64,000 nt of DNA from Morinoia aosen (GCA_030386875.1 CM059576.1:20315058-20379057); one strand, 5' to 3'. Counted from the first letter of the stretch, positions 45,326 to 57,018 are shown. Numbers and translations: made by a program. The notes: generated by a model from the sequence alone, not told the origin.

Positions 45326-47244
45326 TTGAGCCATCAACTCAATGTAAAGATAATTGTACAATTATTGTTACTGCTTAATGTATTTTAGAGTCGTTTTACA
45401 CAGGATGTTGCGTTGTATCATTACATGCTTAAGTTGAATTACCCACAACACCATTCAGTATAGATAAAGCAACACCATCACCTCACATGTGCACGAACTT
45501 TACCGGTCCCTCATCAGGCGACCTCAATGCGGCCTGGTTATCTAACTACTGACTTCAAAAGGATTTGATCTAATTATATATCCACTCAATGTTGGAGGCT
45601 AATTGAAGGGATAAAAGGCCGACCATTAAACAATATCCTTCCAATTATACATTACTTTATGGTAAATATTCTGTCATGAGAACACTTGCGCTTCAGTTAG
45701 GTTCATAACTAACGTTGTCGCCCCATATGTTAATATTTGTTTCAATTTCTCAAATGTGTTATGTACACATGAATTAATAATATAAATCAATTTATTAGGG
45801 AGAATCAAATAATATCTCTCTAATTATTCATGAACGTTTTGTAAATATTATGACCTGGAAATACTTAAATTTGGATCAAATTCAGGAATATTAATGTCAC
45901 TTCAAATTTTAAAAAATTAAATTGATACGAATTGTTGTTCAGATAGTAAATGTTTTTCAAACCAAAGTAATTATTCGATGTTTGTTATTTTAAATTTTCG
46001 CAAATTTTCAGGTATGTTGGCTGTCGGTCATCACGTCATTTTACAGTTTGCTGTCATACAAAACTGGACGTTGTTTGTACATTGCAATTATAGTTAATTG
46101 CATACACTCAAAAATTGAAAAATCTAAATTTTATGCATTAAACACTAGCCATTTTAGTACACAATTTTGCAGCCCACGGGCTCACAGTTACCTAAATAGA
46201 GTACAATGTCAGGACTATGCCTGCGGAGTGTGTGTGTGAGAATAGTTTAATTCTGAGTATTGGCTCCTGTGTCCAGTATTGGATAATATTCTCTTATTTC
46301 CTACTTGATGTAAAGATATCGATCTGATATAGGAAATAAGTTCAGCCAATATTGGCCACAGATTGATTAAGTGGGTGTTAGGTTTAATAATATTATTATT
46401 CATAATAAATGTTTATTTAATTCAATGTCTACTAATAATAATGCATTAATGTAATTTATCTGTAGGAGTTGAATGGTTGATGAGAACATTCAGAGAATTC
46501 TACACATGTTTTCATGCCAGAATACTTACCTGACATCGACTATACAATGTCTGAACAGCTCTATTTATTTTATTGTTCCAGTTTCAAATTCAATAATAAA
46601 TCCAATCACAAATATATCACTAATATCAGCACCCAATTACACTTACGATCAGCATAATATAATGCATTTATCTACGGCCAATATTGGCAGAAATAATATC
46701 CAATATCAGATGTACACTTCACCTCCAGAAGAAAATAAAGATTCAACAGCGGGCACCGGAGCCAATACTCAATAATCGCATCCAATACCGGATGCAGGGT
46801 GCAGCGCTAGGCTCCTTCTCTTCGCATTATTCGAGCCTCTGCTGCCAGGACGCACCATTCCTCAGAGTTCTCGGCCCGTAGGCAGCAAAATTTGATATAC
46901 TTGGTTACCTAAACACTTTTTATCACCTATGCTAACCGTAGCAGAATAAGTCAACATGTCAAAACACTATGAAAATGACAGTAAAAACCTATTTTCTTCA
47001 TTTCATGTAAAATCTGCTTGAATGACATTTGAATTTTACATGCAAAAACTATATAAAAATGATATTGCATAAATTAATTTTTCTTACTATTAATATTCGC
47101 ACAGCACGAAAATCAATTCACAAAAAGTATTGGGATGACAACGTTATTTGTGAACCTAACCGAAATGCACGTGTTTTCAAGTCATAATATTTCCAACGCA
47201 ATACTAGATAGTTCGAAGGATATTATTTGATTCTATAATTTTAT
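45326..47244. other. Non-coding stretch
   Basis: AT-rich. It contains scattered single units of the 43790 minisatellite (46245-46290 reverse, 46755-46800 forward) and no recognised gene. Confidence 0.4.
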
Positions 47245-47385
47245 ATTTTTGTTAGCTTCCAATATTTAATGGATCTATGATTAGATTAAATTCTTTCATA
47301 TAAGTAATTCGTTTCATTTTAGCCTGCTTCTCGCTGTCTGCAAGGCTCGGTCTGCATCTCCTACAAGTAGAATAATACAAAATTT
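47245..47385 (+). repeat. Duplicated segment, copy 2
   Basis: See 45185-45325. About 75-80 percent similar by eye, same orientation. Confidence 0.75.
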
Positions 47386-47465
47386 ACCCTAACAACTGAA
47401 CAAAAAGTTTGTTTTACATTATTTTGCAGCTTACATTCTATTTTACAGCCGTTTTACATAGGGCC

Positions 47466-48117
47466 GTATACCACAACTACCCTAACATTCACACAATAAT
47501 TCCACAATAATCCTACAATAATCACACAATAACCACACAATAACCCCACAATAACCACACAATAACCACACAATAACCACACAATAACCACACAATAAAC
47601 ACACAATAACCCCACAATACCCACACAAAAACCGCACAATAACTACACCATAACCCAACAATAACCACACAATAACCCCACAATAACCACACCATAACCC
47701 CACATTAACAAGACAATAGCCCCACAATAAACACGCAATCCCCACACAATAACCCCACAATAACGCCACGATAACCACACCATAACCACACCATAACCAC
47801 ACAATAACCCCACAATAAACACACAATCCCCACACAATAACCCCACAATAACGCCACGATAACCACACCATACCCACACAATAACCACACCATGACCCTA
47901 CAATAACCACACCATGACCCTACAATAACCACACAATAAACACACAAGAAAAACACAATAACCACACAATAACCCCACAATAACCACACAATAACCACGC
48001 AATAACCACACGATAACCAGACAATAACCCCACCATAATCACACAATAACCCCACAATAACACCACAATAACCACACCATAACCACACAATAACCACACC
48101 ATGACCCTACAGTAACT
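47466..48117 (+). repeat. 11-bp minisatellite (CACAATAACCA)n
   Basis: About 59 units of AATAACCACAC and variants with CCC, CAC or CAT in the variable position. Long hydrophobic open frames on the minus strand are an artefact of the repeat. Confidence 0.95.
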
Positions 48118-48235
48118 ATTGTTCCAGACGCTTCTCTTCGGACCAGCGATCGAACTAGTTCTTTGTTTTGTACAACTAAAACTACTTCCATGTATGAACT
48201 CTTTGTAGATAGTCTTTTCTTATTTATTGTAAGGA

Positions 48236-48466
48236 ATGTTTGTCGTTACGAGTCAAATGTGATGTTACGTTATAATACTTGTGTTAGTATATCTTCAAGC
48301 GTTCCTGGAATATTTGTTGTCACGAGTCAAATGTAATGTTACGTTATAATACTTGTGTTAGCATATCTTCAAGCGTTCCTGGAATGTTTGTTGTTTCGAG
48401 TAAAATGTGATGTTACGTTATAATACTTGTGTTAGTATATCTTCAAGCGGTCCTGGAATGTTCTAC
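48236..48466 (+). repeat. 74-bp tandem repeat, three copies
   Basis: Each unit has ACGAGTCAAATGTGATGTTAC, then ATAATACTTGTGTTAG and ATATCTTCAAGCGTTCC. The corresponding A/T of the ACGAG word is at 48248, 48322 and 48396. Confidence 0.92.
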
Positions 48467-48679
48467 AACTTCGGTGTCTAGACTTAGTGCGCACTAACAC
48501 TAGTGAGTCTGGCTCGGTTAGTCTGACATCATTGTCGTGAGTGTGTGTGACTCACGCACTATCCTTGTGTGTTCTCTATTTATATTCAGAAAAATTATAG
48601 AACGGAACTTCGTCGTCGTACATGCCCCAATAATTTTAACACATTTTACATAATTCATTATGGTTCCATATACAGATCT

Positions 48680-48718
48680 AACAAATGAACCTGCAAACAT
48701 ACATGTAGACAATCATTA
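48680..48718 (+). pseudogene. Short exon remnant similar to 41749-41874 (weak)
   Basis: After an acceptor-like CCATATACAG, the sequence CTAACAAATGAACCTGCAAA matches 41804-41823 (GTAACAAATGAACCTGCAAA). The frame reads LTNEPANIH against VTNEPAKLH in the candidate exon, then meets TAA. Either a pseudo-exon of a duplicated gene or a shared short repeat. Confidence 0.3.
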
Positions 48719-48934
48719 AACAATATAATCTTTTTTCTTCGTAGAAATATCTTAATAAAATTAAAGGGTAATAGGACCAAGCAAGAATCAATCAGTCTAC
48801 AGTATGATCTTTCTTCTATTCAGATCTTTACATTCGCTCTCGTGATGCTACTTTGTTTCTAACTCATCTCTAGTTTCATATAATTAGGCACTTGTAGAGA
48901 AACTTCGCTAACAACTTTACTGCGCGTTCCACAG

Positions 48935-49099
48935 CTTGGGTATGCAGGGGATATTTCAAACTTTGATAAGATTTACTCGTTTAGATGAAATGTCAACTTT
49001 CATCACGAGTGAATTGCTTCGTTATGAGATGTTCAGTGGCCGTTCCCGATTGCCCATCAATCAAGTTGGTACAATCGTCACACTGGACGTGCAACTTAG
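48935..49099 (+). CDS. Candidate internal exon, possibly cys-loop receptor ligand-binding part
   Basis: Acceptor GCGTTCCACAG, donor AG|GTAACT, 165 bp, open across 55 codons in one frame (enters with one base, leaves with two). The translation runs LGMQGIFQTLIRFTRLDEM... SELLRYEMFSGRSRLP... GTIVTLDVQL. The order LR..MF....LP....TIVTLDVQLR is reminiscent of the first exons of ligand-gated ion channel subunits, but the match is loose and from memory. No partner exon is identified. Confidence 0.35.
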
Positions 49100-50169
49100 G
49101 TAACTCGATAGATCGCATCAAAGATCCACAACTTTCAGAAAAGGATGACAATTTCTTATCATTGTTCGACCTAACTCTCTGATGTGAGGTCTCTCATCAA
49201 TTAGCGTACCTTATAATATGTGTTCGCATTTCCTACAGCGCGCATTTCTCGTGACAGCAGGTAGAACATTATTTTGAGCATCATCACTTAGCTTTTGCTG
49301 AGAGTTAACACGTTAAGTCCATGTTTTGAACCCTTTTGAACGCTTGAACACTTGCAGAAATCACAGTGGGGCATATACGCACATCACAAAATTTGTTATT
49401 TATATTAATAGCTTCAGAGATATATACTATATCAACATCCGTGTTATCAGTTGAGTTTCAAAAATAACTGTTATCTCAATAACTGAGCTGACGCTAGAAG
49501 TAGAAGCTCGTAGCGAATTATGAGAAGCTCGTCTCCTGTCGTCTCTCCGCCCTGATTCATTCGGTACAGCAATGTCATCTGAACCGATGAACATTTTCCT
49601 CGCATTTTGAAGATCTAGCATGAAAGTGCGTTCAGAATTAGGCAGTTTCTTTTCTTTAGAACATAGCATGCTCGGAATTTACAGTGAGCCTTGTGTGATT
49701 TCATCAAAACTTGATTCTTGTTATGGCAAGAAAAAACAGATCACCAATGTGTTTAACGGAACCTGACAGAATTGGAGCTTCACTCTAAATTTCGGAAATT
49801 CTGCTTGCGATCGTTTTGCGAATGTCTTTTAAACATGGTTCTTTCTTTGTTTCACGTTTTATCGTTTTTTTCTGAAACATCTTCATAAGTAGGCGACTGT
49901 GTGCACTTGAGCTCGGAAACAAAACCAAACATGGGGGGAAGAAATGAGGTCCACGTGGCAGGGGCGATACTCATGTTGAGAGTATTGCTAGCAGCTAACT
50001 GCCATATCGCGTCACGCTTCCGCCCTTCTAGTTCTGAAGTGTCGCTGAGCAGTGGCTGAGTATCAATGGCTCAGTATCAATGATCAAATCAAACGCTGGA
50101 GGGAGTGGCTGAGTATCATTGACATGATACTTTCACAGGGATGTACGTCATAGGAGTTCCTCAGGCCCC
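49100..50169. other. Non-coding stretch
   Basis: A minus-strand open frame at 49427-49669 (Ser/Arg-rich) shows no family motif. GTGGCTGAGTATCA is repeated near 50054 and 50106. Confidence 0.35.
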
Positions 50170-50370
50170 AGTCATGCACGAGCTTTTAAGGCCTTGTTTC
50201 CCTCTCGCACAGTGCCCAGGTAACATACCCTGAGTACAGCGACCCGACTGCAGGCACGACCCTGATTTGCAGCGTCAGCGTTTGCACGCCAACTGCTGCG
50301 CCACCACAGGGTCCAAACCTGTGCAGGAAGCGTGGCACGCAAGCGCTGTGTCCACTCAGCCACTGCAAAG
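50170..50370 (-). mobile_element. Second type of tRNA-derived SINE (Ser/Leu-like head)
   Basis: On the minus strand TGGCTGAGTGG (about 50354-50364) fits box A and GGTTTGGACCC (about 50307-50317) is a near box B, about 37 bp apart as in tRNAs. The rest of the molecule does not fold as a tRNA and the sequence runs on for more than 100 bp. This points to a SINE or tRNA pseudogene rather than a tRNA gene. Confidence 0.5.
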
Positions 50371-50458
50371 CCATTTAAAATACAATGAATAAAAAATCAT
50401 ATTAAATGTATTATCTACTAGGCATTTGAATCTTTAGATTCGTCTCGGAACCTTGAAA

Positions 50459-52088
50459 TATAGCAGGCGTTCCACACAAATGTCCCCAACTTTTTAATTT
50501 AGTATATCTTCGCTTTAACCCAGTTGAAAATCAGCGCAGTTTTTGGGCAGTTTATTGACGTTTTTGGCAGAGGGTAACGGCGTCGCAGCGCAGTGCAGCG
50601 GTCCCTACGTCCGCTTTAGGGACGACAATCTTTGCCGAGGCTGTCGGCGGCACTCGTGAGAACGTCTGCTTAGATCTGCCTAGAACTGTTCCACATTTTT
50701 ATGCGGTTAAGTTGTTACAAAATCCTTGTACCATTTTAAAATCGATTGTCGAAAATATATAATTGCAAACAACGAATTAAACCTTAGGAATATTCCTCAT
50801 TCTCCATTCTACGAGAGTTATCTCTCTTCAACAAACCTTTGTCACAAATGTTTTTCCTACCATCGCCCACCCTAGGACTCCTTCCGAGAGTGTCACATCT
50901 AAACGACCCTCTGAATTTTCCAGTTTTTTCTACATTTTCATTTTTTATCACCGATCGTCCTCAATATCTATAATGACCACCTTAAATGGACACTCACATT
51001 TCAACATATACAGTAATTTATATTATTTGCAAATATAACGCGAATAAACATAAACTATTGCATAACACAACAAAAACACGTAAAATTACATGTAAAATAT
51101 TTGTGCTATATAGCTAGGTAATCAGACAATTATTAAAATGTTGAAATACAATACAAGTAAAATTTGAGGGCTAACTAAAGTAAATGTACTGGCGCACATC
51201 AGCAGAAGCACATCTGTTACTGCCTGTTTACGACCGAGGCATTTACTGCTGCGCACGACGAAGGCCAACAGCGAACTATCTGCTTTAATTCGACTGTAGA
51301 CAATTACTGCTGAGGTCTGCCAAAAAACGCTATTAGAATTGACGCTCATGCATTGAGTCTGCGGTGAACTGCCAGAATTCGTCTTAAAACTGCGATCACA
51401 GCGAAAAACTGCCAAAATTCTCCCGCGCAGCTGCGCTAATTTTCGACTAGGAAATTAACGTATTTTAATTAACAGTGAACGATTTACTGAAAGGAGAGAA
51501 AAACTGATTGTTCAGAGGAAAAGTTTTTGAAACAATATTGATATTCTCTTTATTTTGTAATTTCCAGAAAACATACCTAACAAAAACTCAAGAGTATAAA
51601 ATCATTACCTTAAGTAAAGTTTAAATGAATGAAGTAATTTAGTATCCTGCGACAAACCCTTCATTTCTCTCAGGGCAAGTATTACTTCTAGCCACCATTG
51701 GGCGACGAGTTTTGCGCATTATTTAACCGTTTTCTTTCAGTTCTTGAAACACAATTCGGCGTAGAAGAATTATTAGTGATGGCGGTTATACATGCTTGGT
51801 GGTAAGTAGGATACAACATGGGGAATTATTTTCAACTGTACTCCTAGGTATTGAGAAATGAAGAACACCAGTGCTGTTTTTAAAACTTTTTCATTGAACA
51901 ATTAGTTTTTCTACCTGATTTAGTGAATCGATCATTGCCAACTGGTTATTCAACCGAATTTGAATAACTTAAATTATTCGAAAAACCAATTCACTACATT
52001 GTAAAATAAACAATTAAAATATGTTAATTTATAGCGAAGATATAATCAATTAAAAAGTTGAGGGTATTTTTGTGGGACACCCGGTATA
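50459..52088. mobile_element. TIR element with CCGGGTGTCCCAC-type end, split by R4 copy B
   Basis: The left end (TATAGCAGGCGTTCCACACAAA...CCCCAACTTTTTAATT...TATCTTCGCT) is an inverted copy of the right end at 52025-52088 (AGCGAAGATATAATCAATTAAAAAGTTGAGGG...GTGGGACACCCGGTATA). The arms are about 60 bp. No coding capacity is left; about 0.7 kb remains after removing R4. Superfamily unknown. Confidence 0.7.
50518..51451 (-). mobile_element. TIR element (R4 family), copy B, complete
   Basis: It starts ACCCAGTTGAAAATCAGCGCAG and ends CTGCGCTAATTTTCGACTAGG, inverted termini of about 20 bp. It is 934 bp, non-coding, and lies next to the left TIR of the enclosing element. In reverse orientation it aligns with copy A and shows the empty site of the Harbinger insertion (near 51130, CAACATTTTAATAATTGTC). 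Confidence 0.8.
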
Positions 52089-53389
52089 TGTACAGCCATG
52101 TGTGCCATGTGCACACTCACGTAGCAAGAAATTATTAGGCCAATATTGGGTTGATAATTATTTATTGACCTGATTTCGGAATCTTGGATTACAATAATTG
52201 GCTAATAACAAGGCAATATCGAAAAAAGATATATTTGTTTATGATATCAACTTGTTATTGGGACAACGTAGTAAATAGTTTTATTTCTAATATCAAACTA
52301 ACAGTGTATATACATATGTACGATTTTCATATAAGTGGAAACTATCTCATGATAATTAAAAATCTTGTAATTTAATAAAATTGGTTAAAACGTAAATTAT
52401 TATTGCCCAAACATTGGGTTGATATCGTACGCCAATAATACGGAGTAATTTGTATAAAATGTACCAATAAAGTTAATGAATAGTTATTGCAGTCATTAAT
52501 GAGTGCAGATATATTTGACAGATATCAAGAAATGTGAATACGTTACAATAATATGTATATTCAGAATTATTGTAATCACAGGTTCACAGTTCTATAAAGT
52601 CATTTATATTGATGATATAAATAACTTAATTTCGGTACGATGGTATTGAGTAGGCTATTCTTAACATAAAACCCATTTGGCATGCATCATTCTTTGAGTA
52701 AAGTGCTTTCCTGCAATTTTTCAATCACGTATATATGTATATGCTGCTTAGATGAACGTAGCGTATGTGGTTTTTAAGTCTGATTACATAATTCGGTATG
52801 ACATCAATCGACTGAAAAAAATTACAAAGTATAGTTTTATTTACCAAAACTAATTCAATTGTGTGAAAAAAGCTATTTAAGAAGGTCAAAAACACAAATA
52901 CACGTATTTTAGAGGGGTAATTTTACCGACTAATCGGTTTGTTGCTGCTGCAGCCCTGAAGTCGAAAGTCTTGTGTGTTAAGCTCGGTCGCCCGCATCAT
53001 GCTCAGGAGTGAATCGCGCTAGTTTGAAATTAGTGTCTGGGTGACGTGGAATAGATGCTGTGTTTTTCATGATTAGGACATTCATTGCTCAGCTATCAAC
53101 AGCAAGAGTGCAGTTTACGTGATGTTAAATTCATTTAGGTAAATGGAGCCAACGCGTTACATTTTTTTGCTATATTAGAGTTTCAACAACTATATATTCG
53201 AAAAAAACATTCCCTGAGCTTCAAGTTTAACCCAACTACGTGTAGATAAACAGCCTTCATACTCCGATCACATACAGAGTAGTCATAATTTGTAGTACAA
53301 CTCATCGTAATTCAGTTGTTCATGAATTAATGGTCCATAGAAATCTATATTCAGCCTTCGTCATATTCGAGTTCCTGTGCAGTGAAAAG
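52089..53389. other. Non-coding AT-rich stretch
   Basis: Includes repeated CCAATATTGGG-like and CCAAACATTGGG words (52139, 52410). No gene recognised. Confidence 0.4.
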
Positions 53390-53594
53390 CATGAATAATA
53401 GGCGTGAAAAAACTTGTTCTAAACGCATTGATGACAATGGCGACCTCACGATTGGTACAATTGAAAGTATGGGAAGCATTGAAGAATTTATTTTTCCAAT
53501 TATTGATGTTATAAATGAAGTTATAAATATCGTTTATGGAAAATATTTGGGAAACGATTTTTTTTTCAGCATGACAAAAGTTTTACAAGGGTGA
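53390..53594 (+). CDS. Small open frame, product unknown
   Basis: From ATG at 53391 the frame reads MNNRREKTCSKRIDDNGDL..., then GSIEEFIFPIIDVINEVINI, then ...KYLGNDFFFSMTKVLQG, to TGA at 53592-53594. An upstream in-frame ATG is at 53382. A pyrimidine-poor acceptor-like CTGTGCAG lies just before it. The charged N-terminus followed by an amphipathic Ile-rich helix looks protein-like, but no family is recognised. Confidence 0.28.
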
Positions 53595-54119
53595 CCAAAG
53601 CTCATGTAGTATTTACGTGAAAGGCTTCTCATTTAAAGTGTATTCTATTGAAAGTTTTGCAATTTTACAATGTGTGTAAATAACTACAAATGTGATAGTT
53701 TTCGGAGTGATGCAGTGTGACCTCAACGCACATAATTTATGTGAGTTCTTACTATTACATTATGTGAGGAAACTTCAATTTTATTTCTTTAATTTTCTTA
53801 TTTCATTAATTGATACAAGTTTTTTTGATTCCTACAATTTTTTTATATAATAGCTCTATGTATTGTGCATATGTATTCCTAATTGTTGTTGGTAAGTGAT
53901 ATTAATGTTTTTTTCTTATTATTCTCTATATTTGTAATAGTACTTCTATTTTTTTATTGTCCAGATCAGCTGATTAACGGTTAGGTCATTAAAATACTGT
54001 GCAAATACTACAAAAATTAAAAATAATTATTATGGCTTTCAAAAATTTGAGGGTAAGATGCACATCCAAGCTAGCAGAAACACTACTCAATGACTCACAA
54101 CATTGCCAACATTCTTCTC
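53595..54119. other. Non-coding AT-rich stretch
   Basis: No gene recognised. A GTAAGT word at 53891 has only a doubtful 38-bp exon before it. Confidence 0.35.
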
Positions 54120-54182
54120 TTAGGAACGTTTTTGCTGTGTGGTTAGGGCTGCCTCAGCTAACTTATGATCTAATCTTTCCTT
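54120..54182 (+). repeat. Tail of the interspersed C/T-rich repeat
   Basis: GTGGTTAGGGCTGCCTCAGCT...ATGATCTAATCTTTCC matches the 3' end of the 17520-18110, 25865-26250 and 31115-31325 copies. Confidence 0.55.
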
Positions 54183-54362
54183 TTGGCATTTTGGTAAGCA
54201 TCAATGTTAGTGCCTGTTAGTAAATGACATGTATGGTACCATATTATATTTTGAACCACACGTTATTCATTAAGGAAGTCAGCCACAATGAGTGAGCCAT
54301 GGGACCCATGATACCCTTTCGTAATACTCATTTGCAAGTGACAAAACTTTATTTGCTTACGT

Positions 54363-54596
54363 TCAGTAAATTAAATCTGCATTAACATATTGCTCTTCAC
54401 AGCATTTTTCAATGTAAAAATTCAATTCTTGCAAATGGGGGGGACTGACATTCAGAAATCTACCCAAGAGATCCCAATGAGAGTCAGAAAACATATACTG
54501 ATCTACGAGGAGCTCAACTTCTGATCTTTCTATGAGGTTACCCATTCTAACTTTTTTGCCAAGGTATACATAATTTTCACTGCCCAAGCAATTCAA
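54363..54596 (-). CDS. Small open frame, weakly death-domain-like
   Basis: The minus-strand frame reads ...YLGKKVRMGNLIERSEVELL, VDQYMFSDSHWDLLGRFLNV, SPPHLQELNFYIEKC... to TGA. The W-x2-LGR-x-LNVS-x3-LQEL spacing resembles helices 2-3 of death domains (W..LAR.LGVS...I..I), an impression only. The frame could be a last exon: an AG is present upstream but no clear pyrimidine tract. Unconfirmed. Confidence 0.3.
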   Translation of the reverse strand: MNCLGSENYVYLGKKVRMGNLIERSEVELLVDQYMFSDSHWDLLGRFLNVSPPHLQELNFYIEKCCEEQYVNADLIY

Positions 54597-54599
54597 TTA

Positions 54600-56252
54600 C
54601 TTGGGCGGCGAAAAACATGCATGCAGGCTGCTAAAATGTTAGACTGGGTATACATGTACGAGTTCCAACAGTGATGTGGATTGGCGCTTCAAAAGACAAG
54701 GATGGTAACTTAAACGTTTTTAAATTTACTTACTTTATCATTCCAAGTGAATGATTACTGGTCGCATTATGTTCCAATGCTGTGCTTGCTTACTTTTAAT
54801 GACTAATAAGTTTTGTGAGGGATTATCTGAATTAGTTGGCCTATCTTGTAAAAGGGACCAGAATAGGTCAAAAAATTTCTTTTCTAGAGATTTATATTGT
54901 CTCAAATTAATGTAATGAGAAGAACCCTCTGAGTTTTCACTTCAATTCCTCCGACCTCTTAAAGATGCTTGTGTATAGCGACGCAGGTAGATTGCAGCTA
55001 AACTTTTCCTGTGACCATCAATCAATCATGTTTTTATATTCCTCTTCACTATGAAAAGCCCAAATCTACAGTAATACTACCATGTATCGTAACTTGTGCA
55101 ACAAATGTGAAAAGGTATAATAATTATTTTTCAGATTTATCATATGGGCCCCACATCTGTGGGATTTATCAATCCCACATCTGTGTCTACTTGAGTATTG
55201 TTCGATTGTGCTGATATTTTGCACTCCTTGTTTTTATGGTATTTCCTAAGTTTTTTAAATCCTGCTCATTATCATTTCACGAATCAAAACTGGATTGGAC
55301 GTTTTCACCTTCCTATTAGGTATGTATATCTAAGTGGTATTTAGCTACTAGTACGCTGGGCTAATATGGAAGTATCCACACATTAACAGTTATAATGGTG
55401 ATGTAAAAATAATGGTGACATAAAAGTACTGGACTTATATACATATATGTACCTAGAATATTATATAAACCTGAATGGTAAGTTGCCCTGTTAAAGGAGA
55501 CCAGTTCAATTTTTTTTTGGTTTGAACATAATCTGAAGCTACACTGACAGTATTTTTACTTTGTTTGCTATACAAACTGTATTTGTAATTTTTTTTAGTT
55601 CAAATGTAGTAATTTTAATTCAAATTGTAATTGAAATCATGTATTTTTTCAAGTCAGTAATGAATTTATTTTCACGCACATTGGATTTAGTATGAATTCA
55701 AAAAATCTTGAAACAAGCCCGCTAATTTTATTGAAGCAGTCATAATTTTTATATATATTTCAGCTGTATATACAGACACCTTTAATCCAATATGTACCTC
55801 AGTTTTACTACTTAACTTAATGTAATTAATAACTAAATTGGCTGCTCTTGAACATTAGCATTCGTGCCACAATGAAGGATTTGGGCTGTCCTGAAACCCT
55901 CATTAATACCAAGATGTATCGTACTGACTATTAGTCGTGAGCAAAACCGGTCTCTAACTCTTTTACAATGGCAAGTACGCAGTTTCATTCAAGAACGAAA
56001 TACTGGGAACTCGATTAGCTACATGTTTTCAATTTAATGTAAACTATGCAACCGCGTTCTTATTTTTGCTTGCAATGAACCGAATTACTGTCGCCACAAA
56101 ACGAGCAGCTACCACTTTTGCCATCATCGCTGGCAGTAATTTTTTCAGTACTTTTTAATATAATTATAGCTAGTTACCTAATTTTAAGTACATCATTATG
56201 CGCATTTTTGAGCTAAAATGATACATCTTGGGGGGACACGATTTCTTTTCAG
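54600..56252. other. Non-coding AT-rich stretch
   Basis: CCCACATCTGTG occurs twice at 55150-55185 with an overlapping CCCACATCTGTGGG palindrome. No gene or repeat family recognised. Confidence 0.4.
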
Positions 56253-56342
56253 GGCAAACGGGATCAAACCACATGTACAGGTTGCCCGACCACTGGTACG
56301 TGCAACACAAAATTTGGACTTCTACCCTACGATGGCAAAGAG
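56253..56342 (+). CDS. Candidate small Cys-rich exon, product unknown
   Basis: Acceptor GATTTCTTTTCAG; donor GAG|GTTTGT is weaker. Thirty open codons: GKRDQTTCTGCPTTGTCNTK, FGLLPYDGKE. If not spliced it reads on to a TGA near 56374. Spaced CxxC and C residues suggest a Cys-rich extracellular or metal-binding segment, but this is inference. Confidence 0.27.
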
Positions 56343-56557
56343 GTTTGTAATCATGGAATCATGGATTTTAGATGAAATTTGAATGCTGTTTAGTTAATAA
56401 TTTTATCCCAGTATCAGCTAATTATTGTGTCGATATTGCATTGCTATTGAGGTGTTTCCTTAAACAACGCTTTGGCTCAATAATTAATTTCTAAAATCAC
56501 ATCAATATTGAGAAGTATTCAAAGACCAGAAATATACATAATTCTGATAACCATGTT

Positions 56558-56606
56558 ATCTGATGTACATACCTACACACCTACAAGTGTGTGGGTATGT
56601 ACATCA
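56558..56606. repeat. 49-bp hairpin with 22-bp stem
   Basis: TCTGATGTACATACCTACACAC pairs with GTGTGTGGGTATGTACATCAGA with one mismatch and a loop of about 5 bases. It sits just before the 30-bp minisatellite. Confidence 0.85.
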
Positions 56607-56621
56607 GACAACATAGCATAT

Positions 56622-57018
56622 GTACATCTGTGTCTTGTGTGGTGCTCCATTGGGCGTCTGTGTCTTGTGTGGTGCTCCATGGAGCGGCTGTGTCTTGTGT
56701 GGGGCTCCATGGAGCGGCTCTGTCTTGTGTAGTGCTCCATGGAGCGGCTGTGTTTTGTGTGGTGCTCCATGGAGTGGCTGTGTCTTGTGTGGTGCTCCAT
56801 TGGGCGTCTGTGTCATGTGTGGTGCTCCATGGAGCGGCTGTGTTTTGTGTGGTGCTCCATGGAGCGGCTGTGTCTTGTGTGGTGCTCCATTGGGCGTCTG
56901 TGTCATGTGTGGTGCTCCATGGAGCGGCTGTGTCTCGTGTGGTGCTCCATGGAGCACTTATATCCTGTGTGGTGCTCCATGGAGCGGCTGTGTCTTGTGT
57001 GGTGCTCCATGGAGGAGA
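56622..57018 (+). repeat. 30-bp minisatellite, about 13 copies
   Basis: The unit is TGTGTCTTGTGTGGTGCTCC followed by ATGGAGCGGC. Most units contain the palindrome GCTCCATGGAGC. A variant ATTGGGCGTC replaces it in units at about 56649, 56799 and 56889, and one unit (about 56951) ends ATGGAGCACT. Open frames with decapeptide repeats on both strands are by-products. Confidence 0.95.

Noticed and set aside
47454..48102. Hydrophobic Tyr/Cys/Val-rich minus-strand frames that look like membrane proteins
   Set aside because: They are translations of an 11-bp minisatellite.
43790..48466. CRISPR-like arrays
   Set aside because: Repeats are contiguous without unique spacers and the context is eukaryotic.
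50170..50370. Functional tRNA-Ser or tRNA-Leu gene
   Set aside because: Box B is degenerate, the acceptor stem does not pair and the sequence continues beyond a tRNA; kept as SINE-like.
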